From: an uncultured Desulfobacterales bacterium
Lineage (GTDB): Bacteria > Desulfobacterota > Desulfobacteria > Desulfobacterales > G020354645
Length of the DNA stretch: 13,214 bases
Direction of reading: 5' to 3'
Assembly (NCBI GenBank): GCA_947259865.1
Contig: CAMYNZ010000112.1
Coordinates: 1-13,214, forward strand
Below are positions 1 through 5,965 of this stretch, one piece after another. The first letter of the stretch is position 1, and every line of letters starts with the position of its first letter. The notes under the pieces were generated by a model. The model ran no database searches. It saw nothing but the letters and a program-made list of their open reading frames with translations, and was not told the origin of the DNA. The translations under genes were made by a program, and so were the position numbers.

Positions 1-50
1 AGCAGCTCGAAGTCGAATCGGCCGATGACGGCATGATTGTTGATATTTAA
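1..50 (+). CDS. C-terminal end of an unidentified protein (partial)
   Basis: The frame starting at base 3 is open to a TAA at 48-50 and reads QLEVESADDGMIVDI. The other two + frames stop within the first 40 bases, so this is the only one that could be the tail of a gene entering from the left. The residues vaguely resemble the end of a biotinyl/lipoyl-type domain (E-V-E-S-x-x-D-G-x-I-V-x-I), but 15 residues are too few to name a family. No clear terminator follows. Which gene it belongs to cannot be decided from the window. Confidence 0.3.
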   Translation, partial: QLEVESADDGMIVDI

Positions 51-122
51 TTTTGAGGTTCTGCTCCGAATTAGTTGGTAAAGACTGCTGCAGAGAGTAC
101 GCATGAGTTTTAGCGTTTTTTA

Positions 123-316
123 ATTAACCGCCCGCTCACTGTGTTCGCTCGACAGACGCTGACGGACACAGACTTTTGCCTCCGCGACCTGCGGAGGCAA
201 AACCAGCAATCCCGCTGAAGCGGGATGCCATCTGCTTATCTGCCTGAAAGGCATGCGGGTTTTGCCCGGGCAAAAATGGTTTGTCTGCGCTATGTCTGCG
301 TGGGTCTGCGGTTAAT
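123..316. repeat. MITE/REP-like palindromic intergenic element
   Basis: The 354-base gene-free stretch 51-404 contains a compact palindromic unit. It starts with ATTAACCGC (123-131) and ends with the exact reverse complement GCGGTTAAT (308-316). Inside are a perfect 12-bp stem (174-185 with 191-202, loop GACCT), a 7-bp stem with a TGAA loop (209-215 with 220-226), a small stem TGCC/GGCA (241-253), and the 16-base perfect palindrome TTTTGCCCGGGCAAAA (260-275). The right arm has GTCTGCG three times (283, 294, 304), spaced 10-11 bases; the left arm has CAGAC on the opposite sense (153 and 169). No clear target duplication flanks it. It resembles dispersed intergenic repeats I recall from Desulfobacterota, but copy number cannot be seen here. 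The rest of 51-404 shows nothing I can name. Confidence 0.6.
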
Positions 317-404
317 ATATGTATTTCAAATAGATATGAATCATCGACTCGTAAATTACACCAACTCTTTTGGAGATGATCCAATTTCGAAATGGGGTGA
401 ACGG

Positions 405-752
405 ATGCTGACACTTGAAGAATTAAAACAAGAAAGAGAAATCATTGATGAGATCAATTGGGAAATGACTCCGGAAGAGGCCGTCAGACTATATCTGGAG
501 TGGGGAAACAACTGGGCCCGGGGGGATGGATATGTCATCAGGTCCAAAGATGATTACACCCAATATTTTGTCGTTAATTGCTGGTCTAAGCCCTATTATA
601 TTTATCTTATTCGCCGCAACTCGGAAGAGGCGGTTGAGATTGCACAATTCGAGTTGCCGAAAAAATTTGAAAAACCGGTGTGTGAGCTCAAGGGCGTGTA
701 TGCCGTGGAAGCTGAAGTTAAAGACTGGTTAATGAAAGAGCTGGATGTCTAA
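405..752 (+). CDS. DVU0772-like conserved protein of unknown function
   Basis: A 115-residue soluble, acidic protein without signal peptide or membrane segment. The ATG at 405 is chosen because GGGGTGA (394-400) lies a few bases upstream and because the alignable sequence starts MLTLEELKQ; the frame is open back to 225, but that stretch runs through the palindromic element and has no protein-like character. The segment MTPEEAVRLYLEWGNNW (about residues 23-39), followed by a strand-rich part ending in LIRRNSEEAVEIA and a C-terminal KGVY...EVKDWL, matches my recollection of the family called DVU0772 in sulfate reducers. No biochemical function is known to me. The gene overlaps the following hydrolase gene by 8 bases, so the two are probably translated together. 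Family assignment is from memory; the reading frame itself is secure. Confidence 0.78.
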   Translation: MLTLEELKQEREIIDEINWEMTPEEAVRLYLEWGNNWARGDGYVIRSKDDYTQYFVVNCWSKPYYIYLIRRNSEEAVEIAQFELPKKFEKPVCELKGVYAVEAEVKDWLMKELDV

Positions 753-1830
753 CGGGTTAGACAAAGTAGAAAACAAGAAAGGCAAACGAAGGCGCTGGTT
801 GATATTAATCGGGCTGGCTTTCGGGCTGATGGTTTTATGGTATTTTGGCCTGGGTTTTTTCCCGGAACAGGAAAAAGAATTGCGCCAGCTGTTGCGTCAG
901 GCCGTGGTACGACAATTTCCCGATCAGGCGGCTGAGGTGGCCAGCACCTACGGGTTGCATAAATTTCAAGCCAACGCTGCCATTCCTGGGGTGAATGCTC
1001 CTTTCAAGTCCGCGATTGTTTTAATTCATGGCCTGGATGATCCGGGCAAAGTGTGGATGAATCTGGCGCCTGCTCTGGCCGCTGAGGGTTTTGCTGTTTG
1101 GCTTATGCGTTATCCCAATGATCAACCGATTGCAGCGTCCTCACGGTTTTTTATGGATCAACTGCGGGATCTGGATAAAAATAGCTATCCTAAAATCAGC
1201 ATCGTGGCGCATAGCATGGGGGGTCTTTTAGCCCGTGAGCTGCTAACGAGTCCTGAACTTTTATACCTTGAAAAGACCCGCAGCGGTCTGGTACCGGAAG
1301 TTGTCCAACTTATCATGGTCGGCACGCCCAATCACGGATCGGAACTTGCGCGGTTTCAGTTGCTAACCGAATTTCGCGATCAGTGGATCCATGCCACGGA
1401 AGGCAAGGGCCACTGGCTCAAATGGATTTTGGATGGGGCCGGTGAGGCTAAAATCGATTTGCTGCCGGACAGCAAATTTCTGACGGACTTAAATACACGT
1501 CCCCATCCTGAAGGCGTAAAAATGTCGGTGATTGCCGGTGTGGCCACCCCCTGGGATTCGGATGAAATCGACAGGTTTATCCATTCCGTTCATGACCAGG
1601 TGCCTGAAAATGAACCTCAAACACTCAGCGAGCTGGAAAAGTTTAGAATCTCCCTGACCGATAGCCTGGGTGATGGGCTGGTTACCGTAACTTCGTCACG
1701 GCTGGAGGGAATTCCGCACCGGATCGTTCGCGGTACCCATCTTACCATAATCCGCAATGTTTCAGAAGAAGATGAGCGTATACCGCCGGCGGTACCTGTC
1801 ATCATTGCGCAACTCAAGCAGCGGGATTGA
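745..1830 (+). CDS. Membrane-anchored alpha/beta hydrolase (lipase/PGAP1-like)
   Basis: A 361-residue protein predicted to hydrolyse an ester or lipid-like substrate; the substrate is unknown. A basic N-terminus (KKGKRRR) precedes one membrane segment (about residues 18-39) with no cleavage site, so the catalytic domain is probably anchored and faces the periplasm. The oxyanion-hole motif LIHG ends at 96, and the nucleophile elbow AHSMGG places Ser157. GTPNHGS follows the elbow, as in bacterial lipases and PGAP1-like hydrolases. Asp310 in GDGLVT and His332 in GTHLT complete a plausible Ser-Asp-His triad. The ATG lies inside the last codons of the upstream gene (8-base overlap) with GAAAGAG upstream, which suggests translational coupling. 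The exact family (lipase, PGAP1-like or acyltransferase) is undecided, but the fold is clear. Confidence 0.85.
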   Translation: MSNGLDKVENKKGKRRRWLILIGLAFGLMVLWYFGLGFFPEQEKELRQLLRQAVVRQFPDQAAEVASTYGLHKFQANAAIPGVNAPFKSAIVLIHGLDDPGKVWMNLAPALAAEGFAVWLMRYPNDQPIAASSRFFMDQLRDLDKNSYPKISIVAHSMGGLLARELLTSPELLYLEKTRSGLVPEVVQLIMVGTPNHGSELARFQLLTEFRDQWIHATEGKGHWLKWILDGAGEAKIDLLPDSKFLTDLNTRPHPEGVKMSVIAGVATPWDSDEIDRFIHSVHDQVPENEPQTLSELEKFRISLTDSLGDGLVTVTSSRLEGIPHRIVRGTHLTIIRNVSEEDERIPPAVPVIIAQLKQRD

Positions 1831-1914
1831 GCCTGTTAAAAACGGAATACTATCAATCTTTACCTTTTAACCGGTAAACGGGCTCAACCCTTTATCATGT
1901 GAACATTTTGAGCC
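1824..1914. repeat. Alternating inverted repeats between convergent genes
   Basis: TTGAGCC occurs at 1827-1833 (overlapping the hydrolase stop codon) and at 1908-1914, with its complement GGCTCAA between them at 1881-1887. The central copy can pair with either neighbour. The left pairing extends to 12 of 14 bases (1824-1837 with 1877-1890), and a separate 6-bp hairpin TTTACC/GGTAAA lies at 1859-1878. The position between two convergent genes suits a bidirectional transcription terminator, but neither hairpin is followed by a good T-run, so this role is an inference. Confidence 0.45.
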
Positions 1915-1960
1915 AGCCCGCAACGCAGCACTGGATCTAGATGCATTTTTGAGATGGGTT

Positions 1961-3355
1961 CTAAAAGGTATAAGACGCCAGTAATGCGACCATAAAATCC
2001 CAGACTCTAACAACAGAAGGAATAAAAAGCCTTTCAGCGGGGGAATGCGGATTTTCAATGGTCGGGCCGAAAGATATCATGTCCATATTTTTATGTTTGG
2101 AACCAATGATACCGCATTCTAATCCGGCATGAATGGTCTGAAGCATCGGTGTTTTATCAAACAGCTTTTGATAAACCTCCTGGCTGCGTTTGAGAACTGC
2201 TGACGACCAATCCGGTTGCCAGGCCGGATAGCGGTTTTCATTCTTAATTTCCGCACCTGCCAGATTCGCAACCGCCTCAACCCTGACCGATATTTCTTCA
2301 AGCTGTGACATTACCGAACTGCGCTGGCTGCTAAGAATCTCCAGGGATTTGTCCTTAATTTCAACAGTAGCCAGGTTGTTCGAAGTTTCCACCAGGTTGC
2401 CGGGATCTTCGGACATTCCGGATACCCCGTGGGGCAGGGCCAAAAGCAACTGGATGGCTTTATGGGTGCTTTCCGGTGTTAAAGCGGTGTTGTTATCGGA
2501 ATCATTTGCTACCGGGCTGATTGACAGGGCCAATGACGGCTCTGAGTTCTGGTATTCGCCCAAAAGTTTTTGTTCAAAATCTTTGATCACATTTTGAATG
2601 CCGGCAAACCTGGATGGCTTCAATGCGACTGTGGCTTCCGCATCACGGGCAATAGCGTTGTGCACGGTGCCGCCCTTGATGGACATCATCCGCATATCGG
2701 CTGATTTTGCCATCAGATACAGGGCGCGGGCCAGGATTTTATTGGCGCTGGCGCGATGTTTATGGATATCAATACCGGAATGACCGCCCCGCATACCGGA
2801 TGCCGAAAGCCTGTAGATACTGTTTTTGGCAGGCAGTGGTTCAAAATCGATGGCGAGGCGAAGGCGTATATCTTCACCCCCGGCACAGCCGATGGTAAAG
2901 ATCCCTTCATCTTCAGAATCGACATTTAACAGGATGCTGCCTTCAGCAAACTCTTGATCCATTGCTTTGGCCCCCAGCAATCCGGATTCTTCGTCAACGG
3001 TGAAAAGAAGCCCGATGCCGTTGTCCGCGCCCAGAGAGGTTTGACGTCCTTTCAGCCAATCCCCATCATAGACGCACTGAATGGGATCCGAAGCAAAATC
3101 GTGGTCGGAATCCTCTGTTTTCTCGCAGACCATATCCAAGTGGCCCTGGATGATAACACCGGGTGCATTTTCCGCCCCCTGGGTCGCTGCAATTTTTATG
3201 ATGATATTTCCCGAAGAATCCTTACGGAAAGTCAGGCCTTTATCATTGGCCCATTGCTGCAGCCACTGTGATATCCGGGCCTCTTTTTTTGAGCACCTGG
3301 GGATTTTGTTAATCTGTTCAAAAATATTCAGAATATGATGTGTTTTATCTTCCAC
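1961..3355 (-). CDS. pepD: Aminoacyl-histidine dipeptidase (PepD, M20 family) with internal deletion
   Basis: A cytosolic zinc dipeptidase of the M20C type, the family that cleaves Xaa-His dipeptides such as carnosine. Visible motifs: QGHLDM (His72, Asp74), LGADNGIG (Asp111), DEESG (Glu122, Glu123), NVDSEDEG (Asp146), GGHSG in the dimerisation domain, HAGLECG and a C-terminal PHSP. It has 464 residues against about 485 for E. coli PepD. The shortfall lies between NGIG and LLFTVDEE (junction near 3010), where about 20 residues that form a helix in relatives are missing in frame. The start is GTG at 3355-3353: GGAGG (complement of 3364-3368) lies 8 bases upstream and no nearby ATG fits. It was probably once cotranscribed with the upstream SDR gene, from which the 348-bp element now separates it. 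The family is certain; whether the enzyme is active is doubtful. Confidence 0.92.
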   Translation of the reverse strand: MEDKTHHILNIFEQINKIPRCSKKEARISQWLQQWANDKGLTFRKDSSGNIIIKIAATQGAENAPGVIIQGHLDMVCEKTEDSDHDFASDPIQCVYDGDWLKGRQTSLGADNGIGLLFTVDEESGLLGAKAMDQEFAEGSILLNVDSEDEGIFTIGCAGGEDIRLRLAIDFEPLPAKNSIYRLSASGMRGGHSGIDIHKHRASANKILARALYLMAKSADMRMMSIKGGTVHNAIARDAEATVALKPSRFAGIQNVIKDFEQKLLGEYQNSEPSLALSISPVANDSDNNTALTPESTHKAIQLLLALPHGVSGMSEDPGNLVETSNNLATVEIKDKSLEILSSQRSSVMSQLEEISVRVEAVANLAGAEIKNENRYPAWQPDWSSAVLKRSQEVYQKLFDKTPMLQTIHAGLECGIIGSKHKNMDMISFGPTIENPHSPAERLFIPSVVRVWDFMVALLASYTF

Positions 3356-3388
3356 TTGATTTTCCTCCCGACAACGGTCTCATTTTTT

Positions 3389-3396
3389 ATTTAATT
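3389..3396. repeat. Left copy of the 8-bp target-site duplication
   Basis: ATTTAATT here is repeated at 3745-3752, immediately outside both ends of the 348-bp element. The match reaches 9 bases if the next C is counted (the element's first base on the left, flanking DNA on the right). This is direct sequence evidence for a transposition-type insertion. Confidence 0.8.
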
Positions 3397-3397
3397 C

Positions 3398-3418
3398 AGG
3401 GGTCGGGGTATTTTTTTC
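3398..3418 (+). repeat. Left terminal inverted repeat of the 348-bp element
   Basis: Matches the reverse complement of 3723-3743 at 20 of 21 bases. The only difference is A at 3410 against G in the other arm. Confidence 0.85.
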
Positions 3419-3722
3419 ACGACAAGATGCCGGGTTGTTGCCTGCCAAGCCCTACAGCGGCAACTGCCTTGCATTTTATTGCTGGCTATTTAAAACTTTC
3501 ACTCCAACAAGAACCGACGACGTGTTTTGCCTTTCTCGGTGGCAATAGCCCTCTGCCCATTAAAAGCATCAGGGCGATCATCTTGTCGTGCAGTCAACGG
3601 CCAGACCGTGCCCAGCACGGAATGCAGTCTTTCTGCGCTAAAAGCGGAGAGAGACGAAAGCACATTAGTGCTTTAATCGGTGTACTTGCAACCGGGTGCA
3701 GGGCAACCGGTTTGTATGGCAA

Positions 3723-3743
3723 GAAAAAAACACCCCGACCCCT
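3723..3743 (-). repeat. Right terminal inverted repeat of the 348-bp element
   Basis: Reverse complement matches 3398-3418 at 20 of 21 bases. Bases 3743-3744 supply the last two bases of the TGA stop of the neighbouring SDR gene. Confidence 0.85.
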
Positions 3744-4576
3744 CATTTAATTCGATAATCATCGCCAAAAAAGTTTAACGCCGGAGTGCTAATGCGCGGG
3801 TCATCATAATCTAGAAACATGCCGCTTAAATCATGGGGTGCCTTAAGTCCAAGCCAGGCTATCGTTCGAGCCGGTACATGCGGTGGCTCAAGTTTGCCGG
3901 TTGTCTTCAGATTTTGGAAATAGGCCGCCTGCTGGGGATGCATTTCCTTGGGACCCTTGCTGCGGAGCAGGGCCTGCATCTGCGTGTCTACCACCCCGGG
4001 GCGCACGGCTACGGCAGTCAAGGCAGGTTCTTCGGCCGCCAGGACGCGGGTGAAATGGTTCAAGGCCGCCTTTGCAGCACAATAGGCACTGCCGGATTCG
4101 ATCACACGGATTGCCGCCCCGCTGCTTACATTGACGAGGCGCCCATCCCGTTTGCGCAATTCTGCAATTGCGGCCGTGGTCATGTATACCGGCCCCAGAA
4201 GATTGACCTCGATGTTGTGCCGCCATGCGGTCAGATCCGCCCCGGCCACCTTTGCCATGGGTTCAAATATTCCTGCATTGTTAACCAGGCCGTCCAGCCG
4301 TCCGAATTGTTTGATCGTATTTTCAATTGAGCGGCGACAGGCCTGTGCATCAGAAACATCCATGCTGATGGGGTAGGGGGTGCCACCGAGGCGGTCAACA
4401 TCCCCGGCCACTTGATCGAGCAATTGTTTGGACCGTGCAATCAAGGTTACCCGGGCCCCAATCTTTCCAAGCCATCGCGCTACGGATGCGCCGATACCCT
4501 GCGAGGCGCCGGTTACGACCACCACCGGAGAATCTTTAACAGGGTTTTGCGATTGATCTTTGGCTGATAGGATCAA
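3743..4576 (-). CDS. Short-chain dehydrogenase/reductase (SDR)
   Basis: A 277-residue classical SDR, an NAD(P)H-dependent oxidoreductase in the cytosol. The Rossmann motif TGASQGIG is at 22-29 and Arg48 after beta-2 favours NADP(H). NNAG is at 99-102, a structural Asn at 125, and the catalytic set Ser152-Tyr165-Lys169 (YCAAK) is complete. RPGVVDT follows as usual. It resembles reductases such as yeast YIR035C/benzil reductase, but the substrate cannot be read from sequence. The start taken is TTG (4576-4574), overlapping the TGA of the upstream gene as TTGA; GGAAG lies 14 bases upstream, so coupling probably drives initiation. A GTG at residue 18 or 19 is the alternative. The stop TGA (3745-3743) takes its T from the target duplication and its GA from the inserted element. 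Confidence 0.88.
   Translation of the reverse strand: MILSAKDQSQNPVKDSPVVVVTGASQGIGASVARWLGKIGARVTLIARSKQLLDQVAGDVDRLGGTPYPISMDVSDAQACRRSIENTIKQFGRLDGLVNNAGIFEPMAKVAGADLTAWRHNIEVNLLGPVYMTTAAIAELRKRDGRLVNVSSGAAIRVIESGSAYCAAKAALNHFTRVLAAEEPALTAVAVRPGVVDTQMQALLRSKGPKEMHPQQAAYFQNLKTTGKLEPPHVPARTIAWLGLKAPHDLSGMFLDYDDPRISTPALNFFGDDYRIK
3745..3752. repeat. Right copy of the 8-bp target-site duplication
   Basis: ATTTAATT, identical to 3389-3396. On the - strand this copy encodes the last codons (Ile-Lys) of the SDR gene plus the first base of its stop codon. Confidence 0.8.
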
Positions 4577-5715
4577 TTGTGTCTCAACACTTCCTTTAAG
4601 CGCTCAACCAAAAGGATTGATTTCATTTCTTCTTTTGTTAACCGGTTCAAATAATCATTATCTTCAAAAATGAATTTACGCCATTTTTTAGGAAAGTCTT
4701 TCGAGTCTTTGTATCGCTTCTTTAAGGTCTCCAAATAATTCCCAACTTTTTGTCTTAACGCCTCAACCGGAATGCGCTCGATTTGTGAGTAAATATTTGC
4801 CAGCTCATCATCCTCGGGTAACTGCGGAAATTCGATTATATTTTTGAAAACTTCGGAAAATCGCTGAATGCCACTAAATATGTGCTTGCGGTTTACCAGG
4901 TTCAATTTGGCCCAGCCAGCACGGATCCATCTGAAAATTCCCAACCGTACCATGGGTTTCCGGGGGTCCGTTTCATAGTACACCGTCACGCCGATTGAAT
5001 CATACATGTAGGATCGCACCCAACCCAGACCGGGTTTTGTCAACCCCGTCTCACCGGTGTAAATATAATCCCAATCCTGGTCTGTGCCCAGCACCAAGCC
5101 CTTCTTTCCCACCTCAGATTTGCCGCGTTGCTTTGATATAGAAACCATTGCTTTTTTACCGTGATGTTTAAAAAGGATCAGGGCTCTGTCCTGGTCGTAG
5201 GCGTAATAGACTCCCGTAAAGAGATCCGGAGTATTTACGACATATTCGACGCCTTTTACGGTTAGCGGGTTGTCCAGGTCAGACAACAAAGCCCACAACC
5301 TGGGCCATGATTGCTGTCCCTGGTCGGTTTCTTTCAGCTGGCAAATTCGGACCGTTGATGGCGCAATCGTGCAGTAAGGGATGTCAGGATTGTAGGCATA
5401 GCGGAGTATGTGCGCAAGACTCCTGTTAATGGACATACTGTAATAAGCGGAAGGAAGTCCCAATAATTTATCTGTATGGTGCAATTCGGAAACTGCTTTC
5501 GACTCAGCCACGAAATCCAGCAGATTTTTGATGCGCTCGGGTTTGAAGTTCCGTTGCTCATTTTCGGGTTCAATAAATTTCAGCACATACGCCAGTTCGC
5601 GAACGACATCATCGGGTAGTGGAATTTCTCTGACCTTGCCGGCCAGGGCAGACCCGATTGGCAGAATCAGCAGCAGGATATTACAGGTCAGGGAGAGTAA
5701 TAATTTTTTCCACAT
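4573..5715 (-). CDS. Exported protein of unknown function
   Basis: I do not recognise the family. The product has 380 residues from the ATG at 5715. It begins MWKKLLLSLTCNILLLILPI and has an apparent signal peptidase I site (SALA before GKVRE, about residue 25-26), so it is probably periplasmic. The frame stays open upstream to 5913, but that part lacks protein character and precedes a good signal peptide, so the ATG at 5715 is preferred; AAAGGA lies 15 bases upstream, a long spacing. The N-terminal half (DDVVRELAYVLKFIEP and on) looks helical, the middle rich in strand and aromatic residues (WDYIYTGETG, VTVYYETDPRKP), and the C-terminus is a highly charged helix. No catalytic motif or lipobox was seen. 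It is first of three - strand genes and overlaps the SDR start by 4 bases. Confidence 0.75.
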   Translation of the reverse strand: MWKKLLLSLTCNILLLILPIGSALAGKVREIPLPDDVVRELAYVLKFIEPENEQRNFKPERIKNLLDFVAESKAVSELHHTDKLLGLPSAYYSMSINRSLAHILRYAYNPDIPYCTIAPSTVRICQLKETDQGQQSWPRLWALLSDLDNPLTVKGVEYVVNTPDLFTGVYYAYDQDRALILFKHHGKKAMVSISKQRGKSEVGKKGLVLGTDQDWDYIYTGETGLTKPGLGWVRSYMYDSIGVTVYYETDPRKPMVRLGIFRWIRAGWAKLNLVNRKHIFSGIQRFSEVFKNIIEFPQLPEDDELANIYSQIERIPVEALRQKVGNYLETLKKRYKDSKDFPKKWRKFIFEDNDYLNRLTKEEMKSILLVERLKEVLRHN

Positions 5716-5965
5716 GGGGCCGAAGTTTTGTCCTTTTTCGTATGATACAACACCCGCTGATAATAACAGATAAAAAAATTTGGAACAAGGGGTCTTGTAT
5801 CGTCGACAAAAAAACGGCAGGTGGGTTTTGTGTATTTTGGCTGTTTGTGATAAATTTGGAAAAAATCGTGGCACATCAAGGCAGTGAAAAATCTGCGGTA
5901 ATTTGTGTCCCATAAATTATTAACGAACGCCCCTAATTAACCGTTCATCCATTGAGGAGCTCCGA
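5716..5965. other. Divergent intergenic region
   Basis: This 250-base region separates the exported-protein gene (- strand) from the Lon-related gene (+ strand) and should carry both promoters. I see no convincing -35/-10 pair. CCCATAAAT at 5909-5917 resembles a heat-shock sigma -10 element, but no CTTGAA-like -35 lies at the right distance. GAACG (5925-5929) and CGTTC (5942-5946) form a small inverted repeat just before the Lon ribosome binding site. Confidence 0.4.

Larger units (their letters stand above)
3397..3744. mobile_element. 348-bp MITE-like non-autonomous element
   Basis: The ends form a 21-bp inverted repeat with one mismatch: 3398-3418 and the complement of 3723-3743, each reading AGGGGTCGGGGT, one variable base, seven T and C. 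The 8-bp direct repeat ATTTAATT flanks it (3389-3396 and 3745-3752). The interior holds many perfect hairpins: CACGACAAGATG at 3418-3429 with its complement at 3579-3590, CCGTGC/GCACGG at 3606-3620, AAAGCAC/GTGCTTT at 3657-3674, and AACCGG/CCGGTT near 3685-3712. A + strand frame is open across it (3340-3750) but reads as low-complexity with no recognisable domain, so no transposase is encoded. Insertion would need a transposase elsewhere in the genome. The 8-bp duplication fits several IS families (for example IS256 or IS1595 types), so the parent family is not assigned. The element lies between the SDR stop and pepD. Confidence 0.8.

Noticed and set aside
283..310. CRISPR-like array from three GTCTGCG copies
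   Set aside because: The units are 7 bases long with 3-4-base gaps, far too short for repeats and spacers.
225..404. N-terminal extension of the 405-752 protein by 60 residues
   Set aside because: It translates the palindromic element, lacks a ribosome binding site at 225, and the recognised family sequence begins at the ATG at 405, which has GGGGTGA upstream.
3340..3750. 136-codon + strand open frame across the 348-bp element
   Set aside because: It starts inside pepD, ends in the SDR gene, has no domain, and is best explained by the element's hairpin-rich DNA.
5869..5883. Sigma-54-like promoter TGGCAC...GGCA upstream of the Lon-related gene
   Set aside because: The GG and GC elements are 9 bases apart instead of 10, and the -12 half lacks TTGC, so it does not meet the consensus.
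5716..5913. 66-residue upstream extension of the exported protein
   Set aside because: It would bury a typical signal peptide in the interior of the protein, and its composition is not protein-like.
5909..5917. Heat-shock sigma -10 element CCCATAAAT before the protease gene
   Set aside because: No CTTGAA-like -35 lies at 13-17 bases; kept only as a remark on the intergenic region.
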